NCBI GenBank assembly: GCA_017526525.1
Contig: JAFXRG010000022.1
Coordinates: 1 to 64,000, forward strand
Direction: 5' to 3'
Source of the DNA: Clostridia bacterium
Lineage (GTDB): Bacteria > Bacillota > Clostridia > Christensenellales > Aristaeellaceae
DNA: 64,000 bases
The notes beneath the pieces are model-generated. The model was given only the letters and a program-made list of their open reading frames with translations. It had not been told where the DNA came from and did not search any database. Shown one piece after another: positions 14,175 to 22,207 of this stretch. Within the stretch, counting starts at the first letter, position 1, and every line of letters starts with the position of its first letter. A program made the position numbers and the translations under genes.

Positions 14175-16076
14175 ATGGCTATTCAGAACGAAAAAGGTTC
14201 CGTATCGATTGACGCCCAGAATATAATGCCGGTGATCAAACGCTGGCTGTATTCCGACAAGGATATTTTTCTCAGGGAAGCGGTTTCCAACGCCTGCGAC
14301 GCGATTACCAAGTTCCGGATGCTGCATCCCGACAGCGAAGAGCCCATGTCGGTAAACGTGGCGGTGGACAAGGAAAAGAAAATTATCCGGATTTCCGATA
14401 CGGGAATCGGCATGACGGACGAAGAGGTCCGGAAATACATCAACCAGGTGGCTTTCTCCGGTGCCAGCGAATTCATGAAGCAGTTTGAAGACAAGCCGGA
14501 GGAAAAGGGCGACATCATCGGCCACTTCGGACTGGGCTTCTATTCCGTTTTCATGGTCAGCGAACGGGTGGAGATTGAGACCCTCAGCAGCGAGGGGAAT
14601 GCGGAACCCGTACACTGGGTCAGCGAGGACGGCATGGGTTTCGAAATTTCAGAAGGCAGCCGGAAGGAGCACGGCACGGATATCATTCTGCACGTGACGG
14701 ACGAGGAAAAGGAATTCCTGGAGGTCTGGAAGGTGCGGGAGGTTCTGAACCGGTACTGCGGATACATGGCCTATCCCGTGATGCTGGAGGATTTGAACGC
14801 CAAGCCCGTGGAGAAGGAAGTGCCCGTCGGCGACGAAAAGAACGAGGACGGAACCGCGAAGACCGAAAAAATCATGGAGGTTCCCAAGCCCCAGCAGATC
14901 AATGATACCGCGCCGCTGTGGCTGAAAAAGCCGGCGGACTGCACCGACGAGGAATACAAGAGCTTCTATCACAAGGTATTCATGGACTTTGAGGATCCGC
15001 TGTTCTGGATTCACCTGAACGTGGACTATCCCTTCAACCTGAAGGGTATTCTGTATTTCCCGAAGCTGAAGAACGACTTCGGAACCCACGAGGGACAGAT
15101 CAAACTGTTTGCGGGACAGGTGTTTGTGGCGGACAACATCAAGGAAGTGATTCCCGAATTCCTGATGCTGCTCAAGGGCGTCATCGACTGTCCCGACCTG
15201 CCCCTGAACGTGAGCCGGTCCTTCCTGCAGAACGACGGATACGTGAAGAAGATCAGCTCCCATATCACCAAAAAGGTGGCGGACAAGCTGAACAGCCTCA
15301 TGAATACCGAGCGGGAAACCTATGAAGGATACTGGGATGATATTGCTCCCTTCGTGAAATACGGCGCCATCAAGGACAGCAAGTTCTATGACCAGGTGAA
15401 GGGCGCGATCCTGCTGAAGAAGACGGACGGAAAGTATTCCACCGTGGCGGAATACAAGGCGGCCAACTTCGACAAAACGGATAAAAAGATCTACTACACC
15501 AACGACGAGAAGCGCCAGGCAGCTTCCGTGAAGCTGTATACGGACCGGGGCATTGAGGTTGCGGTCATGAATACCCTGATTGACGGGAACTTCATGTCCT
15601 TCATGGAATACCAGGGCAGCGAGGAGGACCGGGTGACCTTTGCCCGGGTGGACGCGGACATTGACGGCCTGAAGGAGGAATCCGAGGAAGGAAAGGACCT
15701 GGACGCGGAGAAGCTGCAGAACCTGTTCCGGGGCGCCCTGGGCAACGACAAGCTGGAAGTGAAGCTTGAGTCCCTGGGAGACGCGGGAATGACCGCCATG
15801 GTCACCGAGGACGAGCAGATGCGCCGGTACAAGGAGATGAGCCGGATTTACGGCCAGAGCTTCCCCATGCCCGACAGCTTTACGCTGGTGCTGAACCGCC
15901 GGAACGAAACCGTACAGGCCCTGGCGGAACGGGATCCGGAGGACGAAACCACCAAAATGCTCTGCAGCCAGGTGTACGACCTGGCCCGGATGGCAGCCCA
16001 GCCGCTGGAGGCGGAGGAGATTACCGCTTTCCTTGAACGGAGCCGGAAGATTCTGAACATGGTTGTGAAAGGATAA
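14175..16076 (+). CDS. htpG: HtpG (Hsp90) molecular chaperone (633 aa)
   Basis: Cytosolic ATP-dependent chaperone. The GHKL ATPase domain shows FLREAVSNACDAI, ISDTGIGMT and GHFGLGFYSVFMV; the middle domain has FPLKLKN-like IDCPDLPLNVSRSFLQND with the catalytic Arg. The ATG at 14175 follows GGAAGGAA by about 11 bases. In most bacteria htpG is not in the HrcA regulon, yet here a perfect CIRCE element and promoter lie directly upstream. A flavin reductase gene follows after four bases, so it may share the heat-shock transcript. Confidence 0.95.
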   Translation: MAIQNEKGSVSIDAQNIMPVIKRWLYSDKDIFLREAVSNACDAITKFRMLHPDSEEPMSVNVAVDKEKKIIRISDTGIGMTDEEVRKYINQVAFSGASEFMKQFEDKPEEKGDIIGHFGLGFYSVFMVSERVEIETLSSEGNAEPVHWVSEDGMGFEISEGSRKEHGTDIILHVTDEEKEFLEVWKVREVLNRYCGYMAYPVMLEDLNAKPVEKEVPVGDEKNEDGTAKTEKIMEVPKPQQINDTAPLWLKKPADCTDEEYKSFYHKVFMDFEDPLFWIHLNVDYPFNLKGILYFPKLKNDFGTHEGQIKLFAGQVFVADNIKEVIPEFLMLLKGVIDCPDLPLNVSRSFLQNDGYVKKISSHITKKVADKLNSLMNTERETYEGYWDDIAPFVKYGAIKDSKFYDQVKGAILLKKTDGKYSTVAEYKAANFDKTDKKIYYTNDEKRQAASVKLYTDRGIEVAVMNTLIDGNFMSFMEYQGSEEDRVTFARVDADIDGLKEESEEGKDLDAEKLQNLFRGALGNDKLEVKLESLGDAGMTAMVTEDEQMRRYKEMSRIYGQSFPMPDSFTLVLNRRNETVQALAERDPEDETTKMLCSQVYDLARMAAQPLEAEEITAFLERSRKILNMVVKG

Positions 16077-16080
16077 GCGT

Positions 16081-16689
16081 ATGAGCGAATATGTATCCCT
16101 GAAGCCGTCCACGCTGCTGAATCCGACGCCGGTGGTGCTGGTCAGCTGCGCGGAAAAGGGAAACCCGGAAAACCGGGACCTGGTGACCGTGGCCTGGGCG
16201 GGCACGGTGAACTCCGAGCCTCCCATGGTTTCGGTCAGTATCCGGAAGTCGCGGTATTCCCACGGCCTGATTTCCGGCAGCGGGGAATTTGTTGTAAACC
16301 TGGTGGATGAGCGAATGGCGAAAGCCACGGACTTCTGCGGGGTTCGCAGCGGACGGGATACAGACAAGGAAAAGGAAACGGGCCTGAAAACCGTTCCGGC
16401 GGAGGGCATGGAAACGGCGCCCCGGGTGGACGGAGCGCCGGTGAGCCTGAGCTGCAGGGTGCGGCAGGTGATCGAGCTGGGCAGTCACGACATGTTCATC
16501 GGTGAGGTGAAAGCCGTTTGCGTCCGGAAGGATCTGCTGGATGAAAAGAACGCCCTGCACCTGGAAAAGGCAGGACTGATCGCCTACAGCCACGGCCTGT
16601 ATCACAGGCTGGGCGGGGTGATGGGCTTTTTCGGATGGTCCGTAGCCAGGCCGGATGTGCTGAAAAAACGCATGGAAGAACTGAAATAA
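16081..16689 (+). CDS. Flavin reductase family protein (202 aa)
   Basis: FMN-binding split-barrel fold of the flavin reductase (DIM6/NTAB) type. Recognisable parts are LNPTPVVLVSC, TVAWAGTVNSEPPMVSVSIRKSRYSHGLI and GEFVVNLV in the flavin-binding half, and SHDMFIGEVKAV in the second half. Such proteins pass electrons from NAD(P)H to free flavin or act as small oxidoreductases. The gene starts four bases after htpG and ends at a terminator, so it is probably co-transcribed with the chaperone. Confidence 0.82.
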   Translation: MSEYVSLKPSTLLNPTPVVLVSCAEKGNPENRDLVTVAWAGTVNSEPPMVSVSIRKSRYSHGLISGSGEFVVNLVDERMAKATDFCGVRSGRDTDKEKETGLKTVPAEGMETAPRVDGAPVSLSCRVRQVIELGSHDMFIGEVKAVCVRKDLLDEKNALHLEKAGLIAYSHGLYHRLGGVMGFFGWSVARPDVLKKRMEELK

Positions 16690-16708
16690 CAGAAAACACA
16701 GAAGGAAA

Positions 16709-16728
16709 GGGAGCCGGAAACGGCTCCC
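16709..16728. terminator. Bidirectional terminator between the flavin reductase gene and recO
   Basis: GGGAGCC (16709-16715) pairs with GGCTCCC (16722-16728) around a six-base loop; short T and A runs flank it, so it can serve both converging genes. Confidence 0.65.
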
Positions 16729-17457
16729 TTATTCCTGAGGCAGAAAGGCGGCGGCCTTCAGGCGGCGGCCGAGTTTGGCCTCCACATAGGCCCGGAGTAC
16801 GGGGAAGGGGGCGACGGCCTCCGGGGTATCCACCCAGGAGGCGGAACCGACGGTCAGGGCCCGGCGCATCCAGCGGACCTGCTCCGGGGAAACGGAAACC
16901 TGGTTCGGCCGGCGGCAGTTTCCGCAGCAAAGGCCGCCTTCCTCCACGTCAAAAAAGAGGGGCGGCTCCTCCCCGAGGGATTTTCCGCAAAGCACACAGT
17001 GGTTCAGCCGGGGCTTGAAGCCCTGGCAGGCGGAAAAATGCAGCAGGAAACCGGACAGAAGCGGCTTCCAGGGCTGCGGGGAGAAAGCCAGGCGGGAAAG
17101 GGTATGCAGCAGGAGCATGAAAAGCTCCTGCTGTTCCTGTTCCGGCTCGGCGGCGGCTTCCGCCAGGCTCAGCAGCCAGGTGCCGCAGGTCAGGCGGGTA
17201 TAGTCCCCCCGGAGGGGATAGAAGGTTTCGATCAGGCGGACGGAGGTTACCAGCGTGCGGCCTCCGTTTTCAATGAGCATATAATCCCCCACGGAAAAAA
17301 GCTCCGCGGCGTTGAGGTTATGGGACTTGGGCTTGCGGCAGTTGCGGATGACGGCGTCGATCCGTCCCCGGGAGGGGCTCAGGAGGGTGACGATCCGGTC
17401 ATTGTCCCGGTAGTTGACCCGGCGCAGGACAATTGCGGTATTTTCAGTCTGGTTCAT
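16729..17457 (-). CDS. recO: DNA repair protein RecO (242 aa)
   Basis: RecO loads RecA on SSB-coated DNA together with RecR (RecF pathway). The OB-fold N-terminus shows TAIVLRRVNYRDNDRIVTLL and SRGRIDAVIRNCRKP. The zinc site typical of Gram-positive RecO is present as CVLCGKS and, about 25 residues on, CCGNCRR. Length is usual. It is transcribed towards the htpG cluster. recA, recO and ssb all lie within 15 kb in this window. Confidence 0.92.
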   Translation of the reverse strand: MNQTENTAIVLRRVNYRDNDRIVTLLSPSRGRIDAVIRNCRKPKSHNLNAAELFSVGDYMLIENGGRTLVTSVRLIETFYPLRGDYTRLTCGTWLLSLAEAAAEPEQEQQELFMLLLHTLSRLAFSPQPWKPLLSGFLLHFSACQGFKPRLNHCVLCGKSLGEEPPLFFDVEEGGLCCGNCRRPNQVSVSPEQVRWMRRALTVGSASWVDTPEAVAPFPVLRAYVEAKLGRRLKAAAFLPQE

Positions 17458-17491
17458 CCCGGACCTCCCGTAAAAATCAGCCGTTCAGGAG

Positions 17492-17520
17492 TTGGCGAAA
17501 ACTTTATGCTATGCTATCAT
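17492..17520 (+). promoter_or_regulatory. Probable promoter of the ECF sigma operon
   Basis: TTGGCG (17492-17497), 17-bp spacer, TATCAT (17515-17520), lying 67 bases before the sigma gene and divergent from recO. Confidence 0.45.
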
Positions 17521-17587
17521 AAGCATATACAGAAAGCAAGGGCGGGAAGGGTTTTTCCCTGTTCTGCACATATGGGAGGGACAGGCA

Positions 17588-18187
17588 TTGGACGAGCTTT
17601 TGCTCCGAAGGGCTCAGAAAGGGGATTCCGCTGCCTTCGGGGAGCTGATGACGCCGCTGGAGCAGCGAATCTGGCGCATTTGCTGGCATTATACCGGCGA
17701 CCGGGAAGCTGCTTCGGACTGCGGCCAGGAAACCATGCTCCGGGTCTGGCGGGGACTGGGAAACTGGCGCGGGGACAGCGCCTTTGAAACCTGGGTATAC
17801 CGGGTGGCGGCCAACTGCTGCACGGACTGGCTGCGAAAAAAGAAGCGGGACCGGAGCGAATCCATTGAGCCCCTTCGGGAAGCGGGGTTTGATCCGGCGG
17901 ATCCGAAGGCGGGAACGGAAGAGACGGTGGTGGCGGCCGAGGAGAAACGCCAGCTGCGGGAAATGATTGCCCGGCTTCCCGAGGACCAGCGGGAAGCGCT
18001 GGTTATGACCCAGCTGGAGGGGATCCCCTACGAAACGGCCGCGGAGCAGCTGGGGGTATCCGAAGGAACGGTCAAGAGCCGGGTGAACCGGGCCAAAGCC
18101 CGGCTGAAAGAATGGATGACCGGAGGCGGGGAACTTTCCCCGAAAAAAAACGTCCAACGGGATGAAGGAAGGGGGGATCGGCCGTGA
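17588..18187 (+). CDS. ECF-type RNA polymerase sigma factor (199 aa)
   Basis: The TTG at 17588 is taken as start because GGGAGGG lies seven bases upstream; an in-frame ATG at 17492 has no site and would add an unrelated leader. Region 2 is visible as DREAASDCGQETMLRVWRGL with FETWVYRVAANCCTDWLRKKKR, and region 4 as LPEDQREALVMTQLEGIPYE with LGVSEGTVKSRVNRAKARLK. It directs RNA polymerase to a small regulon. Its stop overlaps the next gene's start by four bases, the usual arrangement with an anti-sigma factor. Confidence 0.92.
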   Translation: MDELLLRRAQKGDSAAFGELMTPLEQRIWRICWHYTGDREAASDCGQETMLRVWRGLGNWRGDSAFETWVYRVAANCCTDWLRKKKRDRSESIEPLREAGFDPADPKAGTEETVVAAEEKRQLREMIARLPEDQREALVMTQLEGIPYETAAEQLGVSEGTVKSRVNRAKARLKEWMTGGGELSPKKNVQRDEGRGDRP

Positions 18188-19092
18188 GCGAAAAGGACAA
18201 TGAATTTGCTGCCCTGGACAAAATGCTGGCGCAAATGGCGGAAGAAACGCCGGACGTACCGGACGATTTCCATGCCCGCTGGACGGAAGCGGTGAAGGCG
18301 GAAGTAAATCAGAATAAAGCAGAAACCCGGAAAGCGGGAAACAGACAGTGGAGGTATATACTGAGCGCAGCGGCCGTGTTTGCCTTCCTGATCGGCGGTA
18401 CGCTGCTGACCCGGAACGATCCTTTTTTTGAAAGAACGAACCGCGGCGGAACCGCGGCAAAAACGCAGGTTTCCGAGACGGCAGGGGCGGTGTCCGCTTC
18501 CTCGGGAATGCTGATGACGGAAGAGCGGGAAACGGAAGAATCGGCGGAGGTTTACGGAACGGAGCCGGAGATGGTGTTCTCCATGAAGATGGATGCCGAC
18601 CGCGGGGAAGCCGGGAACGGAACAGGAAACGGAATTGCGGATTACAGCGCCGCGGCGGGCGGAGCGACGGAAGCGGCGATGGAGGAAGCCGGGCCGGAGG
18701 CACCGATGCTGATGGATGCGGCGGAGGCGCCGGAGCAGGCGGAGATGTTTGCGGAGGAAGAAGAAGCGGCGGCGCCGGAAGAGAAGACGGCGGCGACCGC
18801 GATGCCGACTGCGATGCCGACCGCGACGCCCGCCGCAACGGCGACTGCGATGCCGACCGCAGCGCCCGCCGCAACGGCGACTGCGATGCCGACCGCAGCG
18901 CCGGCGGCGGCAGAAACACCGGCCGGGGTACCGGCGGAGGAAAAACAGGCTTCCTTCCTGCAGGATCTCGGAATATTTACCCTGAAAACGCTGGCTGCCC
19001 TGGCGGCCTGTGCAGCGGCAGCCTTCCTGGCAGCGCTGATCAGCCGGGAAATCAAAAAGAAAAAAGAAGGGAAAAAGAACCATGATGTTTGA
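18184..19092 (+). CDS. Probable anti-sigma factor, membrane protein with low-complexity stalk (302 aa)
   Basis: The GTG at 18184 overlaps the sigma gene stop. The N-terminal cytoplasmic part (1-55) is short and has no ZAS zinc motif (HxxxCxxC). A transmembrane helix follows (about 58-76). After it comes an extracellular region rich in Ala, Glu, Pro and Thr with near-perfect repeats of ATAMPTAAPAA, and a second membrane helix near 275-295 ending in a Lys-rich tail. Pairing with the sigma gene gives the role; the long disordered stalk is unusual and may sense the envelope. It overlaps the GH2 gene by 11 bp. Confidence 0.7.
   Translation: MSEKDNEFAALDKMLAQMAEETPDVPDDFHARWTEAVKAEVNQNKAETRKAGNRQWRYILSAAAVFAFLIGGTLLTRNDPFFERTNRGGTAAKTQVSETAGAVSASSGMLMTEERETEESAEVYGTEPEMVFSMKMDADRGEAGNGTGNGIADYSAAAGGATEAAMEEAGPEAPMLMDAAEAPEQAEMFAEEEEAAAPEEKTAATAMPTAMPTATPAATATAMPTAAPAATATAMPTAAPAAAETPAGVPAEEKQASFLQDLGIFTLKTLAALAACAAAAFLAALISREIKKKKEGKKNHDV
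18790..18912 (+). repeat. Tandem 36-bp repeat inside the anti-sigma gene
   Basis: A 36-bp unit (12 codons, ATAMPTAAPAAT) occurs as one full copy at 18841-18876, flanked by a degenerate copy before it and a partial copy after it. Slippage would lengthen or shorten the stalk in frame. Confidence 0.75.
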
Positions 19093-22000
19093 TGAAAAAC
19101 GCCTGAAGGATCCGGGATATTTTCGGGAAGGACGGCTGGACGCGCATTCGGACCACGCGTACTACATCAGCGAGGAAGAACGGGCGGCGGGGAACTCCTG
19201 CCTGCGGATGAGCCTGAACGGACTCTGGAAATTTTTTCACGCGGTGAATCCCGGACAGGTGATTCCCGGCTTTGAACAGCCGGAATACGACTGCCGGGGA
19301 TGGGCGGACATGCAGGTGCCGGCCCATATTCAGCGGGAAGGATACGGAACGCCGCAGTACTGCAACGTGCAGTATCCCTGGAACGCGGACGAGACCCTAC
19401 TGCCGGGGGAAATTCCGGAGCGCTTCAATCCGGTGGCATGCTATGTAAAGCATTTTTATCTTCCGGAGGCCATGAAGGGAAAGCGTGTTTTCATTTCCTT
19501 CCAGGGCGCCGAAAGCTGCGTGGCGGTATGGCTGAACGGACAGTACATCGGTTTCTCTTCGGACAGCTTTACGCCGCATGAGTTTGAACTGACAGGCGCC
19601 CTGCGGGAGGGGGAAAACAAGCTGGCCTGCCGGGTATACCGTTTCTGCGCCGGCAGCTGGCTGGAGGATCAGGACTTCCTGCGCTTTTCGGGACTGTACC
19701 GGGAGGTTTTCCTTTACGCGGTGCCGGAGGCGCACGTATGGGATCTTCAGGTTCAGGCGGAACCGGACGCCGGGATGAAAACCGGAACGCTGTGTTGGAA
19801 GGCGCGGATCAGCGCTCCGGAAGGCACGGAGATGACCGTCCGGCTTTCGGAGGACGGAAAAGCGGAGGCGGAGGAAACCCGGACCGTTGCCGGCGATGCG
19901 GAGGTTTCCGGGGTGCTGAAGGTGACGGAACCGCGGCTGTGGTCCGCGGAGGATCCCCGGCTGTATGACCTGGAGATTCGGCTGAAGACGAAGACCGGCG
20001 CGGAGGAAATTGTGCCGGTGCGGACTGGTTTCCGGAAGATTGAAATTACGGACAGCGTGATCCGCATCAACGGCGTCCGGGTGGTGTTCAAAGGCGTGAA
20101 CCGGCACGACTTCTGCGGAGAGACCGGCCGGGCAGTGACGGAGGAGAAGCTCCGGCGGGACCTGATCCTGATGAAGCGAAACAACATCAACGCCATCCGG
20201 ACCAGCCACTATCCGAACAGCAGCGCGCTGTACCGCCTGTGCGACGAGCTGGGGCTGTACGTGATTGACGAAAACAACATGGAAAGCCATGGCATGTGGG
20301 ACATGCTGTGGAACGGACGGATCGGAAAGGACGAAATGTTCCCGGGATGCCGCGGGGAATGGGAACCGCTGCTGCTGGACCGGGTACGGTCCATGGTGGG
20401 CCGGGACCGGAACCACCCCAGCGTTGTGATCTGGTCCTGCGGCAACGAAAGCCTGACGGGAACCGTGATTCTGGCCATGAGCCGGGAAATGAAACGGCTG
20501 GATCCCACGCGGCCTGTTCATTACGAGGGTGATCACCAGGTGGACGGAATGGGCCTGAGCGATCTGCGGATTCCGGAGATTACGGACATTGAATCCATGA
20601 TGTACACGCCGGCGGACCGGGTCCGCGCCTTCCTGAAGGAGCACAGGGAAAAACCGTTCATTCTTTGTGAATACACCCACTCCATGGGAAATTCCAACGG
20701 CGCCATGCACAAGTATACCGAGCTGGCCTATGAGGAGGAGCTGTACCAGGGCGGCTTTATCTGGGACTTTATTGACCAGGGCATGACCGCCCGGGACCGT
20801 TTCGGAAACCCGACGATTCTCTACGGCGGGGACTGGGACGACCGGCCCAACGACGGCATTTTCTGCGGAAACGGCATTGTGTTTGCGGACGGCAAAGAGA
20901 CCCCGAAGCTGCAGGAGGTCCGTTACAACTATCAGAACATTGTGGTGAAGGCGGACGCGGAGCAGATGACGGTGATCAACCGGCATATGTTTACCTCCAC
21001 CTCGGCTTTCCGCTGCGAAGTGAAGCTGGAACGGGACGGACACGTTCTGCGCCGGGAAACCGTGGAAACCGACGTGCCGCCGCTGAGCGAAAAAACATAC
21101 CCGCTGCCCTTCGGAAAGCAGACGGTTCCCGGCGAATACGCGGTAACCGTGAGCTTCCTGCTGAAGGAGCCGGCGGAATGGGCGGAAGCCGGATATGAAA
21201 TTGCCTTCGGCCAGGGAACCTGGAAGATCGAAGGCCCGAAGGCCTGCCGGAAAACCGCGGAGCTTCAGGTTCATGAAAGCCCGTGGAACATCGGCATCCG
21301 GGGGGATTCCTTCGAGGTGCTTTTCAACCGGGGCCTGGGCACCGTGGATTCCTACCGGTGGGGCGGAAAAGAGATGCTGAAGGCACCGCTGACCCCCAAT
21401 TTCTGGCGGGCACCCACCAACAATGATTATGGCAACCGCATGCCGGTTCGCTACGCCCAGTGGAAAATTGCCTCCATGTACAACCATGCGGGGCTGGAGC
21501 GCGAGTCCGCGGAAAAGAACCGGGAGGTACGCCCGGCACGGGAAGCGGACGGATGCGTTTCCTTCTCCATGATTTATGACCTGCCCACCTCGCCGAAGGC
21601 ATCCTGTACGGTGGAATACCGGGTGCATCCCTGCGGCAGGGTGGATGTAAAGATGCATTACGACCCGGTGAAGGAACTGGGGGACATGCCTGAATTCGGA
21701 ATGCTGGCGAAGCTGGACGCGGATTACGACCGGGTGCGCTTCTTCGGCCTGGGGCCGGAGGAAAACTACACGGACAGGAGGGAAGGCGCCCGGCTGGGCA
21801 TCTGGGAATACACGGCGCGGGAAAACATGACCCCCTACCTGCTGCCCCAGGAATGCGGCAACCGCACCGGGGTGCGCTGGGCGGAGGTTACGAACGACCG
21901 GGGGCAGGGACTGAAGCTGTGGCTCAACGGCGGGGAATTTTCCGCGCTGCCCTGGTCGCCCCACGAGATTGAGAACGCGGCCCACGGATACGAGCTTCCG

Positions 22001-22144
22001 CCGGTCTGCTACACGGTGCTGAAGATGAGCAGCCGGCAGATGGGCGTCGGCGGGGACGACAGCTGGGGAGCCCGGACCCATCCGGAGTACCTGCTGGATG
22101 TTTCCCGGCCGGTGGAATTCAGCTTCTCTTTCCGGGGAATCTGA
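19082..22144 (+). CDS. Glycoside hydrolase family 2 beta-galactosidase (1020 aa)
   Basis: Cytosolic LacZ-type enzyme (no signal peptide) that hydrolyses terminal beta-galactosides. The catalytic acid is in WSCGNES (Glu about 456) and the nucleophile in ILCEYTHSMGNSNG (Glu about 530). The N-terminal sugar-binding domain (NVQYPW, GSWLEDQDFLRFSGLYREV) and C-terminal small-chain domain (GLGPEENYTDRREGARLG) are complete, and length matches E. coli LacZ. The gene overlaps the anti-sigma gene, so at least part of its expression is tied to the ECF operon, which is odd for a sugar enzyme. Confidence 0.93.
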   Translation: MMFDEKRLKDPGYFREGRLDAHSDHAYYISEEERAAGNSCLRMSLNGLWKFFHAVNPGQVIPGFEQPEYDCRGWADMQVPAHIQREGYGTPQYCNVQYPWNADETLLPGEIPERFNPVACYVKHFYLPEAMKGKRVFISFQGAESCVAVWLNGQYIGFSSDSFTPHEFELTGALREGENKLACRVYRFCAGSWLEDQDFLRFSGLYREVFLYAVPEAHVWDLQVQAEPDAGMKTGTLCWKARISAPEGTEMTVRLSEDGKAEAEETRTVAGDAEVSGVLKVTEPRLWSAEDPRLYDLEIRLKTKTGAEEIVPVRTGFRKIEITDSVIRINGVRVVFKGVNRHDFCGETGRAVTEEKLRRDLILMKRNNINAIRTSHYPNSSALYRLCDELGLYVIDENNMESHGMWDMLWNGRIGKDEMFPGCRGEWEPLLLDRVRSMVGRDRNHPSVVIWSCGNESLTGTVILAMSREMKRLDPTRPVHYEGDHQVDGMGLSDLRIPEITDIESMMYTPADRVRAFLKEHREKPFILCEYTHSMGNSNGAMHKYTELAYEEELYQGGFIWDFIDQGMTARDRFGNPTILYGGDWDDRPNDGIFCGNGIVFADGKETPKLQEVRYNYQNIVVKADAEQMTVINRHMFTSTSAFRCEVKLERDGHVLRRETVETDVPPLSEKTYPLPFGKQTVPGEYAVTVSFLLKEPAEWAEAGYEIAFGQGTWKIEGPKACRKTAELQVHESPWNIGIRGDSFEVLFNRGLGTVDSYRWGGKEMLKAPLTPNFWRAPTNNDYGNRMPVRYAQWKIASMYNHAGLERESAEKNREVRPAREADGCVSFSMIYDLPTSPKASCTVEYRVHPCGRVDVKMHYDPVKELGDMPEFGMLAKLDADYDRVRFFGLGPEENYTDRREGARLGIWEYTARENMTPYLLPQECGNRTGVRWAEVTNDRGQGLKLWLNGGEFSALPWSPHEIENAAHGYELPPVCYTVLKMSSRQMGVGGDDSWGARTHPEYLLDVSRPVEFSFSFRGI

Positions 22145-22156
22145 ACAACAAAAGAT

Positions 22157-22184
22157 CCCCGTCTTCCGGGAGCGGAAGACGGGG
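22157..22184. terminator. Bidirectional terminator between GH2 and L,D-transpeptidase genes
   Basis: CCCCGTCTTCC (22157-22167) pairs perfectly with GGAAGACGGGG (22174-22184). On the minus strand ATCTTTTG follows. It ends the leftward transpeptidase gene and the rightward GH2 gene. Confidence 0.75.
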
Positions 22185-22207
22185 GAAAACCGGGATCGCC
22201 GTCCGGA

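Noticed and set aside
18790-18912. Possible CRISPR-like array because of regular 36-bp units
   Set aside because: The units are contiguous without spacers and are translated in frame within the anti-sigma gene; no cas genes are near. No other array was seen in the window.
17504-18919. Pro/Arg/Ser-rich minus-strand frame (471 codons) opposite sigma and anti-sigma genes
   Set aside because: Composition is that of an antisense shadow, with no domain and no ribosome site; the plus-strand sigma gene has all its motifs.
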